In this document: positions 26,002-35,464 of the stretch, piece by piece
Layout of the letters: each line of letters starts with the position of its first letter
How positions within the stretch are numbered: the stretch's first letter is position 1
DNA from: JANWYT01 sp034437555
Lineage (GTDB): Bacteria > Chloroflexota > Anaerolineae > Aggregatilineales > Phototrophicaceae
Direction: 5' to 3'
Length of the DNA stretch: 64,000 nucleotides
NCBI GenBank assembly: GCA_034437555.1
Contig: DAOTTQ010000029.1
Coordinates: 204,963-268,962 of the forward strand
Translations under genes and position numbers: made by a program
Notes under the pieces: generated by a model
Databases searched by the model: none
The model's input: the letters and a program-made list of their open reading frames with translations, nothing else
What the model was told of the DNA's origin: nothing

Positions 26002-27585
26002 TTGAAGCGAATGCAAGTTCTTAAAACAGTAGCTGTGTTGGTTGGGCTGATGTCTCTTATGGGATGTGTGCGCGACCAACCAGAAATTATTATTGTGACG
26101 GCTACGAATATCAGCGAGCCTCAAACGGTTTTTGTTCCTACAACGCAAGCTGTTCTAACGCAATCTTCGCCAGATATTGTTGTTATTCCTACCCTAAACC
26201 CCACTTCTGCGGTTGCCCCTGTTAGCTTGCCAGAATCGCACATTGTACGAGCCGGTGATACATTGTTTTTGATTGCCCAGCAGTATGGTGTTAGCTTAGG
26301 CGCGCTTGTTCAGGAAAACAATTTGGCGAACCCCGATTTACTTGAAGTTGGGCAAGTGTTGTCTTTACCCTCAAGCCCTAGCATTGTAACCCCCTCTTTT
26401 GAGATATTGCCAGATAGTCGTTTGGTGCGTGCGCCAAAGTCGATTGAATTTGATATTGCGGGGTTTATTGCTCAACAAAACGGGTTTATTCGTGATGCAA
26501 GCGACGTTGTGACAACACGCATCAGCAATGGTGCTGGCTTTGATGAAAGCTTGAGTGCGGCACAAGTTGTAGAGAGTGTTTCTTTGGAATATAGCGTTGA
26601 CCCACGTCTGTTGCTTGCAGTTTTAGAGTATCGATCCGGCTGGCTAAGTAATCCTAATCCGCGAGAGGACTTGAAAGAAACGCCTGTTGTGAATGTAGCA
26701 GGTATTGATCGAAAAGGGCTTTACCGCCAATTAGCGTATGTGGCAAACGAAGTGAACCGTGGCTATTATGCGTGGAAGGGTAGGGGACTAAGGCAATTGG
26801 AGCTTGTAGACGGCACACGCCTGTCTATTAACGATGCACTGAACCCGGCAACGATTGCGCTACAGTATTTCTTCAGCCTAAGTTCGGCTACTACACTTAA
26901 TGTATGGTTGAACGAAACGAGCGAAAATGGGTTTTATAAAACGTACTTGTCTTTATTTGGTGACCCGTTTATAGGCGCTATAGAACCTCTTGTGCCTGTA
27001 AACCTTGTTCAACCTCAATTTACACTGCCCTTTGCGCAAAACGAGCTGTGGTACTATACGGGGGGGCCTCATGGCGGGTGGGGCAGTGGGAGCGCTTGGG
27101 CTTCGCTGGATTTTGCGCCACCTGATGAACGCCCTGTAAATAGCTCCTTTTGCTACACTTCACAAACGCCTGTCAGGGCTGTTGCGCCAGGCGTTATAGC
27201 TAGAAGCGGAGATGGTGCTGTTGTGCTTGATTTAGATTTAGATGCTGATGAGTCTACGGGTTGGACAGTTCTTTATTTGCATTTGGAAGCCAATATTGCT
27301 GTAGGAACATTGGTCATGACAGGAGACCCAGTGGGTTTTGCTTCGTGCGCGGGCGGGTTTTCAACGGCGACACACTTACATATTGGACGACGCTTTAATG
27401 GCGAGTGGTTACCCACGGATTGTGCTTCGTGTCGTGCAGAGTATATTACCCCAACGTTTGAGATGTCGGGGTGGCGCACTGAAGGCATTGCGGGTCAAGA
27501 ATATCAGGGCTACATGATACGTGAGAATACACGCCAACAAGCTGAACAGGGTCGTCAAACAACCATTAACCACATTTCATGGTGA
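26002..27585 (+). CDS. LysM and M23-peptidase lipoprotein
   Basis: Cell-wall hydrolase candidate. The N-terminus is a lipoprotein signal with lipobox SLMGC (Cys22). A LysM domain follows (HIVRAGDTLFLIAQQYG near 76), then a long middle region and a C-terminal M23/LytM region (about 385-490) with GVIARSGDG, WTVLYLHLE and THLHIGRRFNGEWL. The H-x-H of THLH is present; the first zinc ligands seem to come from HGGWGSGSAWASLD. The start may be the TTG at 26002 (GGAG about 10 bases before) or the ATG at 26011. It directly follows the TolB-like gene. The specificity for peptidoglycan is inferred from LysM and M23. Confidence 0.87.
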   Translation: MKRMQVLKTVAVLVGLMSLMGCVRDQPEIIIVTATNISEPQTVFVPTTQAVLTQSSPDIVVIPTLNPTSAVAPVSLPESHIVRAGDTLFLIAQQYGVSLGALVQENNLANPDLLEVGQVLSLPSSPSIVTPSFEILPDSRLVRAPKSIEFDIAGFIAQQNGFIRDASDVVTTRISNGAGFDESLSAAQVVESVSLEYSVDPRLLLAVLEYRSGWLSNPNPREDLKETPVVNVAGIDRKGLYRQLAYVANEVNRGYYAWKGRGLRQLELVDGTRLSINDALNPATIALQYFFSLSSATTLNVWLNETSENGFYKTYLSLFGDPFIGAIEPLVPVNLVQPQFTLPFAQNELWYYTGGPHGGWGSGSAWASLDFAPPDERPVNSSFCYTSQTPVRAVAPGVIARSGDGAVVLDLDLDADESTGWTVLYLHLEANIAVGTLVMTGDPVGFASCAGGFSTATHLHIGRRFNGEWLPTDCASCRAEYITPTFEMSGWRTEGIAGQEYQGYMIRENTRQQAEQGRQTTINHISW

Positions 27586-27594
27586 CAAAATTTG

Positions 27595-28368
27595 ATGAAC
27601 AAACAACGATATATTTTCATTTTAAGCGTAGTTTTATCGACATTATCTTATGTTAGTGTTGGCTATGCACAAGTTCCTAGTGCAACGCCCGTAAGGGTGA
27701 TTATCGCGTCTTCTACACCGCAACCCACACAATCTGTTATTGAAACGCCCACCCCCACATGGACACCAACATCAGAGGGTCCCGTTCAACTACAGGCTAA
27801 AGCAGATGCTGGCGAGGTCAATGTTAGATCAGAACCTGACCCAGCATCTCAAAGACTGGGGGGTATCAATACGGGTGAATTTTATGTTGTGAGGGGGCGT
27901 TATTTCAACTGGTTACAGTTTGATTTTCCGTCTTCACCCACAGGTACAGGGTGGGTTTTTGATGGATTAATTGACATTGTAGGGGATACTTCAAAAATTC
28001 CGAACATAGATCCTTATGCTGTGCCTACATCAGAGGCAGATGCGGCTGCTTCACAGACCTTGAGTGTAATTGTCCAAACGCCAGGTGGCGATGAGACAGC
28101 TACAGCACAGGCAAGAATTGTGGTATTTTCAACCCCTGAGCCTAACGTTACTTTGGATAGTGTGCTTGTTGAAAGTGTGCTTCCGACGTATACACCGCCA
28201 TCAGAATTTGTGTCTAGGGTAACGGCAACGCCATTTGTTGAGCAAACTACTGCACTAACAACGCTTACTGACATCACGTCACAAAGAGTTCCGCCAGCCG
28301 TACCTATTATAGTTTTAGGGTTTGTAGGGTTTTTGGGAGTTGCGATTAGCGTGATACGACGAGGATAA
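27595..28368 (+). CDS. Secreted SH3-domain protein with C-terminal membrane anchor
   Basis: A signal peptide (about residues 1-25) is followed by a Pro/Thr-rich linker, one bacterial SH3 domain (about 62-125, with VNVRSEPDPASQRLGGI) and a low-complexity region, ending in a hydrophobic segment (IIVLGFVGFLGVAISVI) and an RRG tail. The layout suggests a protein held at the outer face of the membrane. It is third in the run after the TolB-like and M23 genes, 9 bases behind them, so it may guide the hydrolase to the wall. ATG at 27595 was preferred to the TTG just before it. Confidence 0.82.
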   Translation: MNKQRYIFILSVVLSTLSYVSVGYAQVPSATPVRVIIASSTPQPTQSVIETPTPTWTPTSEGPVQLQAKADAGEVNVRSEPDPASQRLGGINTGEFYVVRGRYFNWLQFDFPSSPTGTGWVFDGLIDIVGDTSKIPNIDPYAVPTSEADAAASQTLSVIVQTPGGDETATAQARIVVFSTPEPNVTLDSVLVESVLPTYTPPSEFVSRVTATPFVEQTTALTTLTDITSQRVPPAVPIIVLGFVGFLGVAISVIRRG

Positions 28369-28370
28369 AA

Positions 28371-28394
28371 AAAAGGGCGATTACTCGCCCTTTC
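28371..28394. terminator. Bidirectional intrinsic terminator
   Basis: GGGCGA-TTAC-TCGCCC hairpin with an A-run before and TTT after it, between converging genes. Confidence 0.8.
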
Positions 28395-28402
28395 TACGTT
28401 CA

Positions 28403-28822
28403 TTAACTACTGCTGCTGCAAGAACCACAACCACCGCTGGTTTCTTCGGGAGAATCTTTCGTCTTGAACGAAGTACCACAACCGCAAGCAGACACAGCAT
28501 TAGGATTGTCGATACGGAAACCGCCACCAATGAGGCTGTCTACGAAGTCAATTGTTGCGCCTTCAAGATAAATGAGGCTGGTTTGGTCTAGCAAAAGACG
28601 CACACCATCTACGGCAACTACTTTATCATAGGCTTGGGGTTCAGGTTCAAATGCCATGCCATATTGCATACCAGAGCAACCACCGCCCGTTACAAACACG
28701 CGCAAAGCATGGTTGGGTATGTTACGTTGGCTAAGAAGATTTCTAATCACATTAACAGCAGATGGTGTAACTGTGAGAATATCTGTTCCGGTTGTTACTT
28801 GGGCATCATCCATGAGGGTCAT
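28403..28822 (-). CDS. A-type iron-sulfur cluster carrier (HesB/IscA/ErpA)
   Basis: Carries nascent Fe-S clusters to apoproteins. The three conserved cysteines are present: Cys49 in GGGCSGMQYG and the pair in ACGCG near 113-115. The core of about 105 residues is normal; it is followed by an unusual tail that ends in GGCGSCSSSS with two more cysteines, which is not part of the typical family. The ATG follows AAAGGAG at 7 bases. It lies beside a SufR-like regulator transcribed in the same direction, which suggests Fe-S-dependent control. Confidence 0.92.
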   Translation of the reverse strand: MTLMDDAQVTTGTDILTVTPSAVNVIRNLLSQRNIPNHALRVFVTGGGCSGMQYGMAFEPEPQAYDKVVAVDGVRLLLDQTSLIYLEGATIDFVDSLIGGGFRIDNPNAVSACGCGTSFKTKDSPEETSGGCGSCSSSS

Positions 28823-28914
28823 GGGAAAACTCCTTTGAAGGTTTTAAGGGTGTGAAGTTGACTTTATTATAGCGTGTTTATAGAGCGCGTCAATAAAACA
28901 GAAAAAGATTGTTT

Positions 28915-29541
28915 TTATTCATTTTTGGGGATTAGATATGAACAGTTATCTGCACCCTGAGAGATTTGTGACAATAGGCGAGGTACTACTCCTAGCATAT
29001 TAGCAATGAGACGCATATCCATTGAGCAAAGCATTTTATCTACATTTAATGCGTGGTAGGGGCAATTTGCGGTGCGTAAAACAATACCTTCTGACGTATT
29101 TTCCCAATGTGCTGCATATCCATGAGCATTTAGATAGTCTACGGTAGCATCTAATCTTTCTTCAAGTGACCCGTCAGGAGCTACAAACCCATCTGCCATA
29201 GAATCGGCAACACCTTCTAGAATGACATTAACCTGAGACTTGGCAAATGTTGTGCTTAGTTGTTTTAATAGCTCTGATGCGAGAGTTTTATAGTTATTGG
29301 GGAAAATTCCCTCACCTTGTATCGTTAGTGTGTAAATGTGTTGGGGTCTGCCAGGCGTAACTCTATTTTTAGATGTTAGGGTGCAAACATAGCCCTCTTC
29401 TTGAAGCCTGGATAAATGGTGACGTACGGTTACAGGCGTTATTGAACCACGTCGAGCGTTTAATTCTACAACAAGCGTGTCAACCGTAGATTGTCCAGCT
29501 TCGCGTAAAATATCAAGGATGTGTTGGCGTGTTTCTTGCAT
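28915..29541 (-). CDS. SufR-like winged-helix Fe-S regulator
   Basis: A DeoR/ArsR-type winged-helix domain (about residues 3-75) with QHILDILREAGQSTVDTLV and TVRHHLSRLQEEGYV, followed by a sensor domain. The Cys pattern NCPYH...MLC...NCSYLI near the C-terminus matches SufR-like proteins that bind an Fe-S cluster; three cysteines can be counted where SufR has four ligand positions. The ATG at 29541 was chosen, since the upstream in-frame codons lack a ribosome binding site. It lies 92 bases upstream of the A-type carrier on the same strand and is divergent from pheA. Repression of Fe-S biogenesis genes is the expected role. Confidence 0.82.
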   Translation of the reverse strand: MQETRQHILDILREAGQSTVDTLVVELNARRGSITPVTVRHHLSRLQEEGYVCTLTSKNRVTPGRPQHIYTLTIQGEGIFPNNYKTLASELLKQLSTTFAKSQVNVILEGVADSMADGFVAPDGSLEERLDATVDYLNAHGYAAHWENTSEGIVLRTANCPYHALNVDKMLCSMDMRLIANMLGVVPRLLSQISQGADNCSYLIPKNE

Positions 29542-29684
29542 ATATTTGAGTATCCGACATTTTAACAATAATTCTGAGTTTAATCATGTATCAGAGGATT
29601 GTCAAACCTTTACAAATGGTGTTAGCATTAGCAATCACCTTTTTAGGCTAATTATCCTCTTTTTTACCATAAGGAAAATAAGAA

Positions 29685-30521
29685 GTGCGTGACATTGTGG
29701 CATTTCAAGGTGTTCATGGCGCATATTCTGAACAAGCTGTTCGGCAACATTTTGGAGATGAAGTAGATGTTTTGCCGTGTGCAGATTTTTCAGATTTGTT
29801 TGAGAACATTCAAAAGGAAACTGTAAAGTATTGCTTATTACCTGTGGAAAATGCACAGGCAGGCGCAGTAAATGGGGCATATGAACTACTGATGGATTAT
29901 GACCTGCGAATTCAAGCGGAAGTTATCCTTCATGTTCACCACAATCTACTTGTTGTTCCCGGCACAAAGCTGGAAGACATTAAGTTTGTAAGGTCACATC
30001 CACAAGGTTTAGCACAATGTGAGCGTTATCTAAGACGACATAACTTTAAGCCCGTGGTTTGGTATGATACGGCAGGTTCTGCAAAAGATTTAGCCAGCGA
30101 AAACACCCCTTATACGGCGTGTATTGCTAGTAAGTTAGCAGCGAGCCTATACAACCTAGAAGTGCTAGAACCCGATATTGAAGATGCACCTTTTAATTAC
30201 ACACGATTTTTCGTTTTAGGGAATGATGACCCTTTACCAAGTGACTATAACAAAACTTCGATTGTTTTTGCTGTACGTCATCGTCCTGCGGCATTACATG
30301 AGTGTCTTGGCGAGTTTGCGACGAGGGGAATTAATCTTACCAAAATCGAATCGCGTCCACGCCGTAATCGCCCATGGGAACCTATCTTTTATGTTGATTT
30401 TGAGGGATATTGGCAAGATGAGATTTGCCAAGAAGCCTTAATGAAATTGCTACAGAAAGCCTCCTTCGTAAAAATGCTGGGATCTTATCCTGCGGTTAAA
30501 ACAAATTCAGTGGGGATGTAA
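29685..30521 (+). CDS. pheA: Prephenate dehydratase
   Basis: Converts prephenate to phenylpyruvate for phenylalanine synthesis. The catalytic domain (residues 1-185) starts with FQGVHGAYSEQA and carries the TRF motif in NYTRFFVLG; the C-terminal ACT domain has GINLTKIESRP, the phenylalanine-binding signature for feedback inhibition. At 278 residues it is a monofunctional enzyme. The start is GTG at 29685 behind AAGGA. Only two bases separate it from asd, with which it forms an amino-acid operon. Confidence 0.95.
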   Translation: MRDIVAFQGVHGAYSEQAVRQHFGDEVDVLPCADFSDLFENIQKETVKYCLLPVENAQAGAVNGAYELLMDYDLRIQAEVILHVHHNLLVVPGTKLEDIKFVRSHPQGLAQCERYLRRHNFKPVVWYDTAGSAKDLASENTPYTACIASKLAASLYNLEVLEPDIEDAPFNYTRFFVLGNDDPLPSDYNKTSIVFAVRHRPAALHECLGEFATRGINLTKIESRPRRNRPWEPIFYVDFEGYWQDEICQEALMKLLQKASFVKMLGSYPAVKTNSVGM

Positions 30522-30523
30522 GG

Positions 30524-31582
30524 ATGAAAAAAATTGATGTTGCCATTCTTGGCGCAACAGGCGCAGTAGGTCAGCGATTTATTCAGTTGCTAGAAAATCA
30601 TCCGTGGTTTAGGGTGGCAGAAGTAGTGGGTAAGGCAAGCGCAGGCAAACGCTATGGAGATGCCGTGAATTGGGTGTTGGATGGCGCACCGCCATCGCAA
30701 ATTGCTGATATGGTGGTAAAACCTTTAGAGAGCGATTTAACATCACCTATTGTCTTTTCTGCATTGCCCAAAGATGCGGCAGAAGAACGCGAGATTGCTC
30801 TAGCAGGGGCGGGGCATGTGGTTTGCACTAACGCTTCTACGAATAGGATGCTAGAGGATGTGCCATTACTTTTGCCAGAGGTCAACCTAGAACATCTAAA
30901 ATTGGTTGACATTCAACGTCAAAAACGAGGCTGGATAAGTGGCGCGTTGGTTGCTAATTCTAACTGTACGGTGATGCCTGTTGTGATGTCGCTTGTGCCT
31001 CTTATGCAGTTCGACATCAAGAAGATGATCGTCTTTAGTCAACAAGCCGTCAGTGGGGCGGGGTATCCTGGTGTAGCATCACTCGATATTTTGGATAATG
31101 TTGTGCCTTATATTGGTGGTGAAGAAGAAAAACTGGAAATAGAAGCCTCTAAGATGCTCGGTCGTTTTAATGGCGAAAGCATTGCTTATTGGAACGCTAT
31201 CGCAAGCGCAACGTGTACCAGAGTGCCCGTTACGGACGCGCACCTTGTTACTCTATCTATAGAACTGGGCGAAAAACCCAGCCTCGCCCAAATTATAGAG
31301 GCATGGCAACAATTTGAACAACCCATCGAAATGAAGGGTTTACCGAGTGCGCCAGTGCATCCTGTCGTGTATTTAACACAGCCCGACCGTCCTCAGCCCC
31401 GCAGAGACCGCAACGCAGGAAATGGGATGACCACGAGTATCGGTCGGCTACGTGAATGTGCAATTTTGGGGTATAAGTTTGTTGCCTTGTCACATAATAC
31501 AATTCGTGGTGCGGCGGGTTGTAGTATTTTGAACGCCGAGTTGATGGTTAAGCAGGGCTATGTTCAAGGGTATCAAATATAG
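30524..31582 (+). CDS. asd: Aspartate-semialdehyde dehydrogenase
   Basis: Reduces aspartyl phosphate to aspartate semialdehyde, on the route to lysine, threonine and methionine. The 352-residue product has the NADP loop GATGAVGQRF at 10, the active-site Cys in NSNCTVMP near 148, and a C-terminal HNTIRGAAG. The sequence SGALVANSNCTV and the length fit the archaeal/fungal-type branch rather than the E. coli type. It lies directly after pheA. Confidence 0.94.
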   Translation: MKKIDVAILGATGAVGQRFIQLLENHPWFRVAEVVGKASAGKRYGDAVNWVLDGAPPSQIADMVVKPLESDLTSPIVFSALPKDAAEEREIALAGAGHVVCTNASTNRMLEDVPLLLPEVNLEHLKLVDIQRQKRGWISGALVANSNCTVMPVVMSLVPLMQFDIKKMIVFSQQAVSGAGYPGVASLDILDNVVPYIGGEEEKLEIEASKMLGRFNGESIAYWNAIASATCTRVPVTDAHLVTLSIELGEKPSLAQIIEAWQQFEQPIEMKGLPSAPVHPVVYLTQPDRPQPRRDRNAGNGMTTSIGRLRECAILGYKFVALSHNTIRGAAGCSILNAELMVKQGYVQGYQI

Positions 31583-31641
31583 TACTATCTCCTTTTTGAG
31601 GAGTTTATGCTGGTTATCGAGAAGTAGGTAGGAGAGAAGCT

Positions 31642-32844
31642 ATGAGAGTTTTTATCACTGGTATTGATGGTTATCTTGGGTGGGCATTAGCCCAATATAT
31701 GACAGCGCAAGGTCATGAAGTGGCAGGTGCTGACCTTATGTTACGGCGAGAATGGGTTGAAGAAGTTAAAAGTACAAGTGCCATTCCTGTTTATAGCCGT
31801 GAAGAGCGCATAGAAGCGTTTGAAAAGGAATTTAACAAGTCTATAGATTTTAGAGTGGGCGACTTGTGTGATTACGATTTTGTGACGGGCTTTTTTGATG
31901 AATTTAAGCCAGAGGCTATCGTTCACCTTGGGCAAATGCCTTCTGCGCCCTATTCTATGATTGACCAGAAGCATAGTGTGTGGACGCAGATTAACAACAT
32001 CACATCTAACATGAACTTGCTTTGGGCAATGCACGATGTTGTGCCTGATGCTCATCTAGTGAAGTTAGGAACAATGGGGGAATATGGTCAACCCAATATC
32101 GACATTCCCGAAGGCTTTTTTGAGGTGGAATTTCGTGGGCGCAAGGATGTGTTGCCTTTCCCTCGTCAAGCAGGTAGCTGGTATCACCAAAGCAAAGTTC
32201 ACGACTCTAATAACACACATTTTGCCTGTAAAATTTGGGGCTTACGCGCCACAGATATTATGCAGGGTGTAGTGTTTGGTACACAATTTCCTGGCTTAGG
32301 GGATGACCCTCGCCTTCGTACTCGTCTTGACTTTGACCAATGCTTTGGCACAGCCATTAATCGCTTTTGTGTGCAAGCTGTCGTCGGTCATCCTCTTACT
32401 TTATATGGGGCGGGTACAATGCGTCGTGGTTTCTTGCCACTGCGCGACGCGATGAGATGCTTGACGCTAGCAGTCCAAAATCCTGCTGAAAAAGGCGAGT
32501 ACCGCGTGTTTAACCAATTTGCTGAAGCCTATAGCATTGCGGATTTGGCTTATATGACACAAGAAGTAGGGGCATCTCTGGGCTTAAATGTTGATATTAA
32601 ACACTATGATAATCCTCGTGGTGAGCGCGAAGATCACTATTATAACCCAGACCGTAATAATCTTTTGAAAATTGGGTATGAGCCATCACAAGATGTTCGC
32701 TCTGAAATGCATCTTATGATAGAAGATTTGCTTCAGCACAAAGACCGCCTTATGGAATACAAGGATATTCTAGTCCCTGATATTCGTTGGGATGGTACTC
32801 GTCGCCGTTCTGATGAAATTAAGCAAGAAAAGCCTGTGAACTAA
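31642..32844 (+). CDS. sqdB: UDP-sulfoquinovose synthase
   Basis: Makes UDP-sulfoquinovose from UDP-glucose and sulfite for sulfolipid (SQDG). The SDR fold begins with FITGIDGYLGWAL; TMGEYGQPNIDIPEG near 144, FPRQAGSWYHQSKVHDSNN near 172 and QGVVFGTQ near 210 are SqdB/SQD1 landmarks, with the catalytic Thr/Tyr/Lys in TMG and YHQSK. The length, 400 residues, is normal. It is preceded by a 59-base gap and is probably its own transcript. The glycosyltransferase that would complete SQDG synthesis is not in the window. A related archaeal use (Agl3, for glycoprotein) cannot be excluded. Confidence 0.94.
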   Translation: MRVFITGIDGYLGWALAQYMTAQGHEVAGADLMLRREWVEEVKSTSAIPVYSREERIEAFEKEFNKSIDFRVGDLCDYDFVTGFFDEFKPEAIVHLGQMPSAPYSMIDQKHSVWTQINNITSNMNLLWAMHDVVPDAHLVKLGTMGEYGQPNIDIPEGFFEVEFRGRKDVLPFPRQAGSWYHQSKVHDSNNTHFACKIWGLRATDIMQGVVFGTQFPGLGDDPRLRTRLDFDQCFGTAINRFCVQAVVGHPLTLYGAGTMRRGFLPLRDAMRCLTLAVQNPAEKGEYRVFNQFAEAYSIADLAYMTQEVGASLGLNVDIKHYDNPRGEREDHYYNPDRNNLLKIGYEPSQDVRSEMHLMIEDLLQHKDRLMEYKDILVPDIRWDGTRRRSDEIKQEKPVN

Positions 32845-32868
32845 CAGGTTTTGAAGTGTGTTTACCTA

Positions 32869-32900
32869 TGGCGCAAGATGAACTCTTGCGCTATTTACTT
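32869..32900 (+). terminator. Intrinsic terminator after sqdB
   Basis: GCGCAAGA and TCTTGCGC arms with a 5-base loop followed by a T-rich but broken tail. The T-run is imperfect, so efficiency is uncertain. Confidence 0.6.
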
Positions 32901-32926
32901 TAATTGGGTTTAGGAGTCTCTATAGT

Positions 32927-34237
32927 ATGGTTCAGTATTGGGTATTAGATGACATTCAAGAGGACACACTTAAGCAAATTATGCGCCGTTCTGAAAAAGA
33001 CATTCGGGAGCTATTTCCACTTGCACAAGAGGTTATAGACCGCGTGCGTCTAGACGGCGATGCTGCTGTTGTTGATTATGCGAGACGTTTTGACAGCAAA
33101 ATATTTGAAGCGAGTATGCTGAAAGCAACGCCAGAAGATTTTCAACGTGCGCGTGAGTCTCTGTCTAAAGACATCATTGAAGCAATTGAACTGGCACATG
33201 ACAATATTCTAACTTTCCACAAAGAGCAGATGCCAGAGCAAATGTGGTTTACACAGGTCAAGCCTGGCATTATGGCGGGCGAAAAAATTACCCCAATCTC
33301 TAGCGTTGGGCTTTATGTGCCTCGTGGCAAAGGTGCGTTTCCGTCTGTTATGTTGATGTTGGCTACGCCCGCAAGAGTAGCAGGCGTTCCTAGTATTGTG
33401 GTTGTTACGCCCCCTAGACCCGATGGTAAAGCCGATGACGCTTCTCTGGTAGCAGCAGAAATTGCGGGCGTTGACGATGTGTATGTTGTGGGAGGAATGC
33501 AAGCGATTGCTGGTCTTGCCTATGGCACAGAAACGCTTCCAAAAGTGGCTAAAGTAATTGGCCCCGGAAGCAGCTATGTATCGGCTGCTAAGCGTTTGCT
33601 TTATGGCACAATTGATGTTGGAATCCCGGCGGGCCCTAGTGAGTCTATTATTCTTACTGATGAGCATGCCGACCCGCGTTTGGCTGCACTTGATTTGTTG
33701 GTAGAAGCCGAGCATGGCCCTGATTCTGCGGCTCTTTTGGTGACACATAGCAAAGCAGTAGCAGATGCTGTAAAGGAAATTTTGCCCGAATATATTGCTC
33801 AATTACCTGAGTGGCGACGGGCATTTATTCACAATGTGATGCAAAATTATGGGGGCATTGTTCTAACAAGCAGCCTAGAAGCCTCCGTGAAGTTTGTAAA
33901 TGACTATGCGCCTGAACACCTAGAGTTGCTGGTTAAAGAGCCTTTTGTGGTGCTTAACCAGATTCAGAATGCTGGAGAAATTTTGCTAGGGGAAATGACA
34001 CCCATTCCAACGGCAAACTATGCGCTGGGCTTAAATGCTATTTTACCTACAGGCGGATTTGCAAGAACATTCTCTAGCGTAAGTGTTTGGGATTTTCTAA
34101 AGCGAACTGGCGTAGGGTATTTGTCTAAAGAGGGTTATATGAGCCTACAAGACGCTGTGGCGCGTTTAGCAGACTATGAGGACTTCCCAGCCCATGCCAT
34201 GGCAATTCGTAAGCGTAACGAGATTTTAGGGCTATAA
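32927..34237 (+). CDS. hisD: Histidinol dehydrogenase
   Basis: Zinc-dependent NAD enzyme that oxidises L-histidinol to L-histidine, the last step of histidine synthesis. The family pattern is complete over 436 residues: GLYVPRGKGAFPSVMLM near 127, IGPGSSYVSAAK near 211, IPAGPSESIILTDEHADP near 234, AEHGPDSAALLV near 260 and DYAPEHLEL near 327. It is followed after 3 bases by a phosphotransferase-like gene and faces hisG and hisZ on the other strand, so the locus holds three his functions in two operons. Confidence 0.96.
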   Translation: MVQYWVLDDIQEDTLKQIMRRSEKDIRELFPLAQEVIDRVRLDGDAAVVDYARRFDSKIFEASMLKATPEDFQRARESLSKDIIEAIELAHDNILTFHKEQMPEQMWFTQVKPGIMAGEKITPISSVGLYVPRGKGAFPSVMLMLATPARVAGVPSIVVVTPPRPDGKADDASLVAAEIAGVDDVYVVGGMQAIAGLAYGTETLPKVAKVIGPGSSYVSAAKRLLYGTIDVGIPAGPSESIILTDEHADPRLAALDLLVEAEHGPDSAALLVTHSKAVADAVKEILPEYIAQLPEWRRAFIHNVMQNYGGIVLTSSLEASVKFVNDYAPEHLELLVKEPFVVLNQIQNAGEILLGEMTPIPTANYALGLNAILPTGGFARTFSSVSVWDFLKRTGVGYLSKEGYMSLQDAVARLADYEDFPAHAMAIRKRNEILGL

Positions 34238-34240
34238 GAC

Positions 34241-35464
34241 GTGACGGACGTTTTGCAGGTTATCAAGGACTTACAACTGACAAAACGCGCCGAAGCCGAG
34301 CAACTCTTGCTCGGCTTCATGCGTGACACACTAGGGTTAAAAGTGACTCAAACGAGGCTCACCCCAAAACCCACATCACTTAACTCTTTTAATGGTTTTG
34401 TGACGTTTGAGGACGGTAGCGAAAAGTTTTTTAAAACACATACAGAAAACAACACCGTTATTCAGGAATACTACAACGCTGAGTTACTGGCGCGTGTCGG
34501 TTACCCCATTATTCAGCCTACGTTTCAATCAACAACAACAGGTCAACAAATTTTGTTGTACGACATTATTCATCACGAAGCTGTATTTGACTTGTGCTGG
34601 CATATAGAAAACACGCAAAGTATAGACTGGCAAAACTTGGCTACGGCACAGAACAGCGCCGATGTTGAACTGCTAAAAATTTACCGACACACACTTGGGC
34701 AAGATGCTTCACCATCTTCACCCATTCACCAGCTTTTCTATCATCGTCTGGTGGGTGGACGGATGGATAATTTTTACATGGAAAAGACGCTTCTTTTCCC
34801 GAATGGTGAACATGCCATCAGCGACCTAGAAACAAAGAAGTGGGTAATTAACGAGCAAGTATACGAGAATACGCTTTACAACATCATCGAACGTGCGATT
34901 CGGCTTCTTAACCCTATTCATTGTGATGCTGTTAGCGTTATTGGACATGGTGATGCCCACAATGGGAATGTGTTCTTTGTGGATGAAAATGTACCTTCAT
35001 TACTTTATTTTGACCCTGCATTTGCAGGAAAACACCATCCTTTGCTTGATTTAGCAAAACCGCTTTTTCATAACGTTTTTGCAATGTGGATGTATTACCC
35101 CAATGAGAAAGCAAGTCAGACCCAAGTTAAAGTAGAAATGTCTGACAATACAGTTTCTGTAGACTATGACTATCTGCTTCATGGGGTACGAAAAATGTTT
35201 TTTGAGAGCAAGATAGACAATGTTTTAATTCCAATGCTAAAGCTCTTGAAAGCTGAGGGATTACTACGAGATGATTGGCGGGCTTTCTTGAAGAGTGCGC
35301 TGTTCTGTTGCCCATATCTCACAATGAACCTGGCAGATAGAGAACGATTCCCTGCCAAAATTGCTCTTTTAGGGTTGACAATGGCAATAGAGATGGGCGC
35401 AGAGAGCAGCATCAAACTAAGTTACCTTGATGAAATGCTCAACCGTGCAGAGAATGCCTTATAA
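34241..35464 (+). CDS. Aminoglycoside-phosphotransferase-like small-molecule kinase
   Basis: A 407-residue kinase-fold protein. The catalytic loop reads VIGHGDAHNGNVFFV near 238 and the metal-binding segment LLYFDPAFAG near 253, the HxDxxxxN and D-rich pattern of the APH/choline-kinase superfamily. A phosphate-binding-like N-lobe is less clear. The start is GTG at 34241. It shares an operon with hisD (3-base gap), and overlaps hisG tail to tail by 6 bases. The substrate is unknown; a link to histidine biosynthesis is suggested only by position. Confidence 0.75.
   Translation: MTDVLQVIKDLQLTKRAEAEQLLLGFMRDTLGLKVTQTRLTPKPTSLNSFNGFVTFEDGSEKFFKTHTENNTVIQEYYNAELLARVGYPIIQPTFQSTTTGQQILLYDIIHHEAVFDLCWHIENTQSIDWQNLATAQNSADVELLKIYRHTLGQDASPSSPIHQLFYHRLVGGRMDNFYMEKTLLFPNGEHAISDLETKKWVINEQVYENTLYNIIERAIRLLNPIHCDAVSVIGHGDAHNGNVFFVDENVPSLLYFDPAFAGKHHPLLDLAKPLFHNVFAMWMYYPNEKASQTQVKVEMSDNTVSVDYDYLLHGVRKMFFESKIDNVLIPMLKLLKAEGLLRDDWRAFLKSALFCCPYLTMNLADRERFPAKIALLGLTMAIEMGAESSIKLSYLDEMLNRAENAL

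Noticed and set aside
31593..31607. Small CTCC-TTTTT-GAGGAG hairpin after asd as a terminator
   Set aside because: The stem is only four to five pairs and no T-run follows it.
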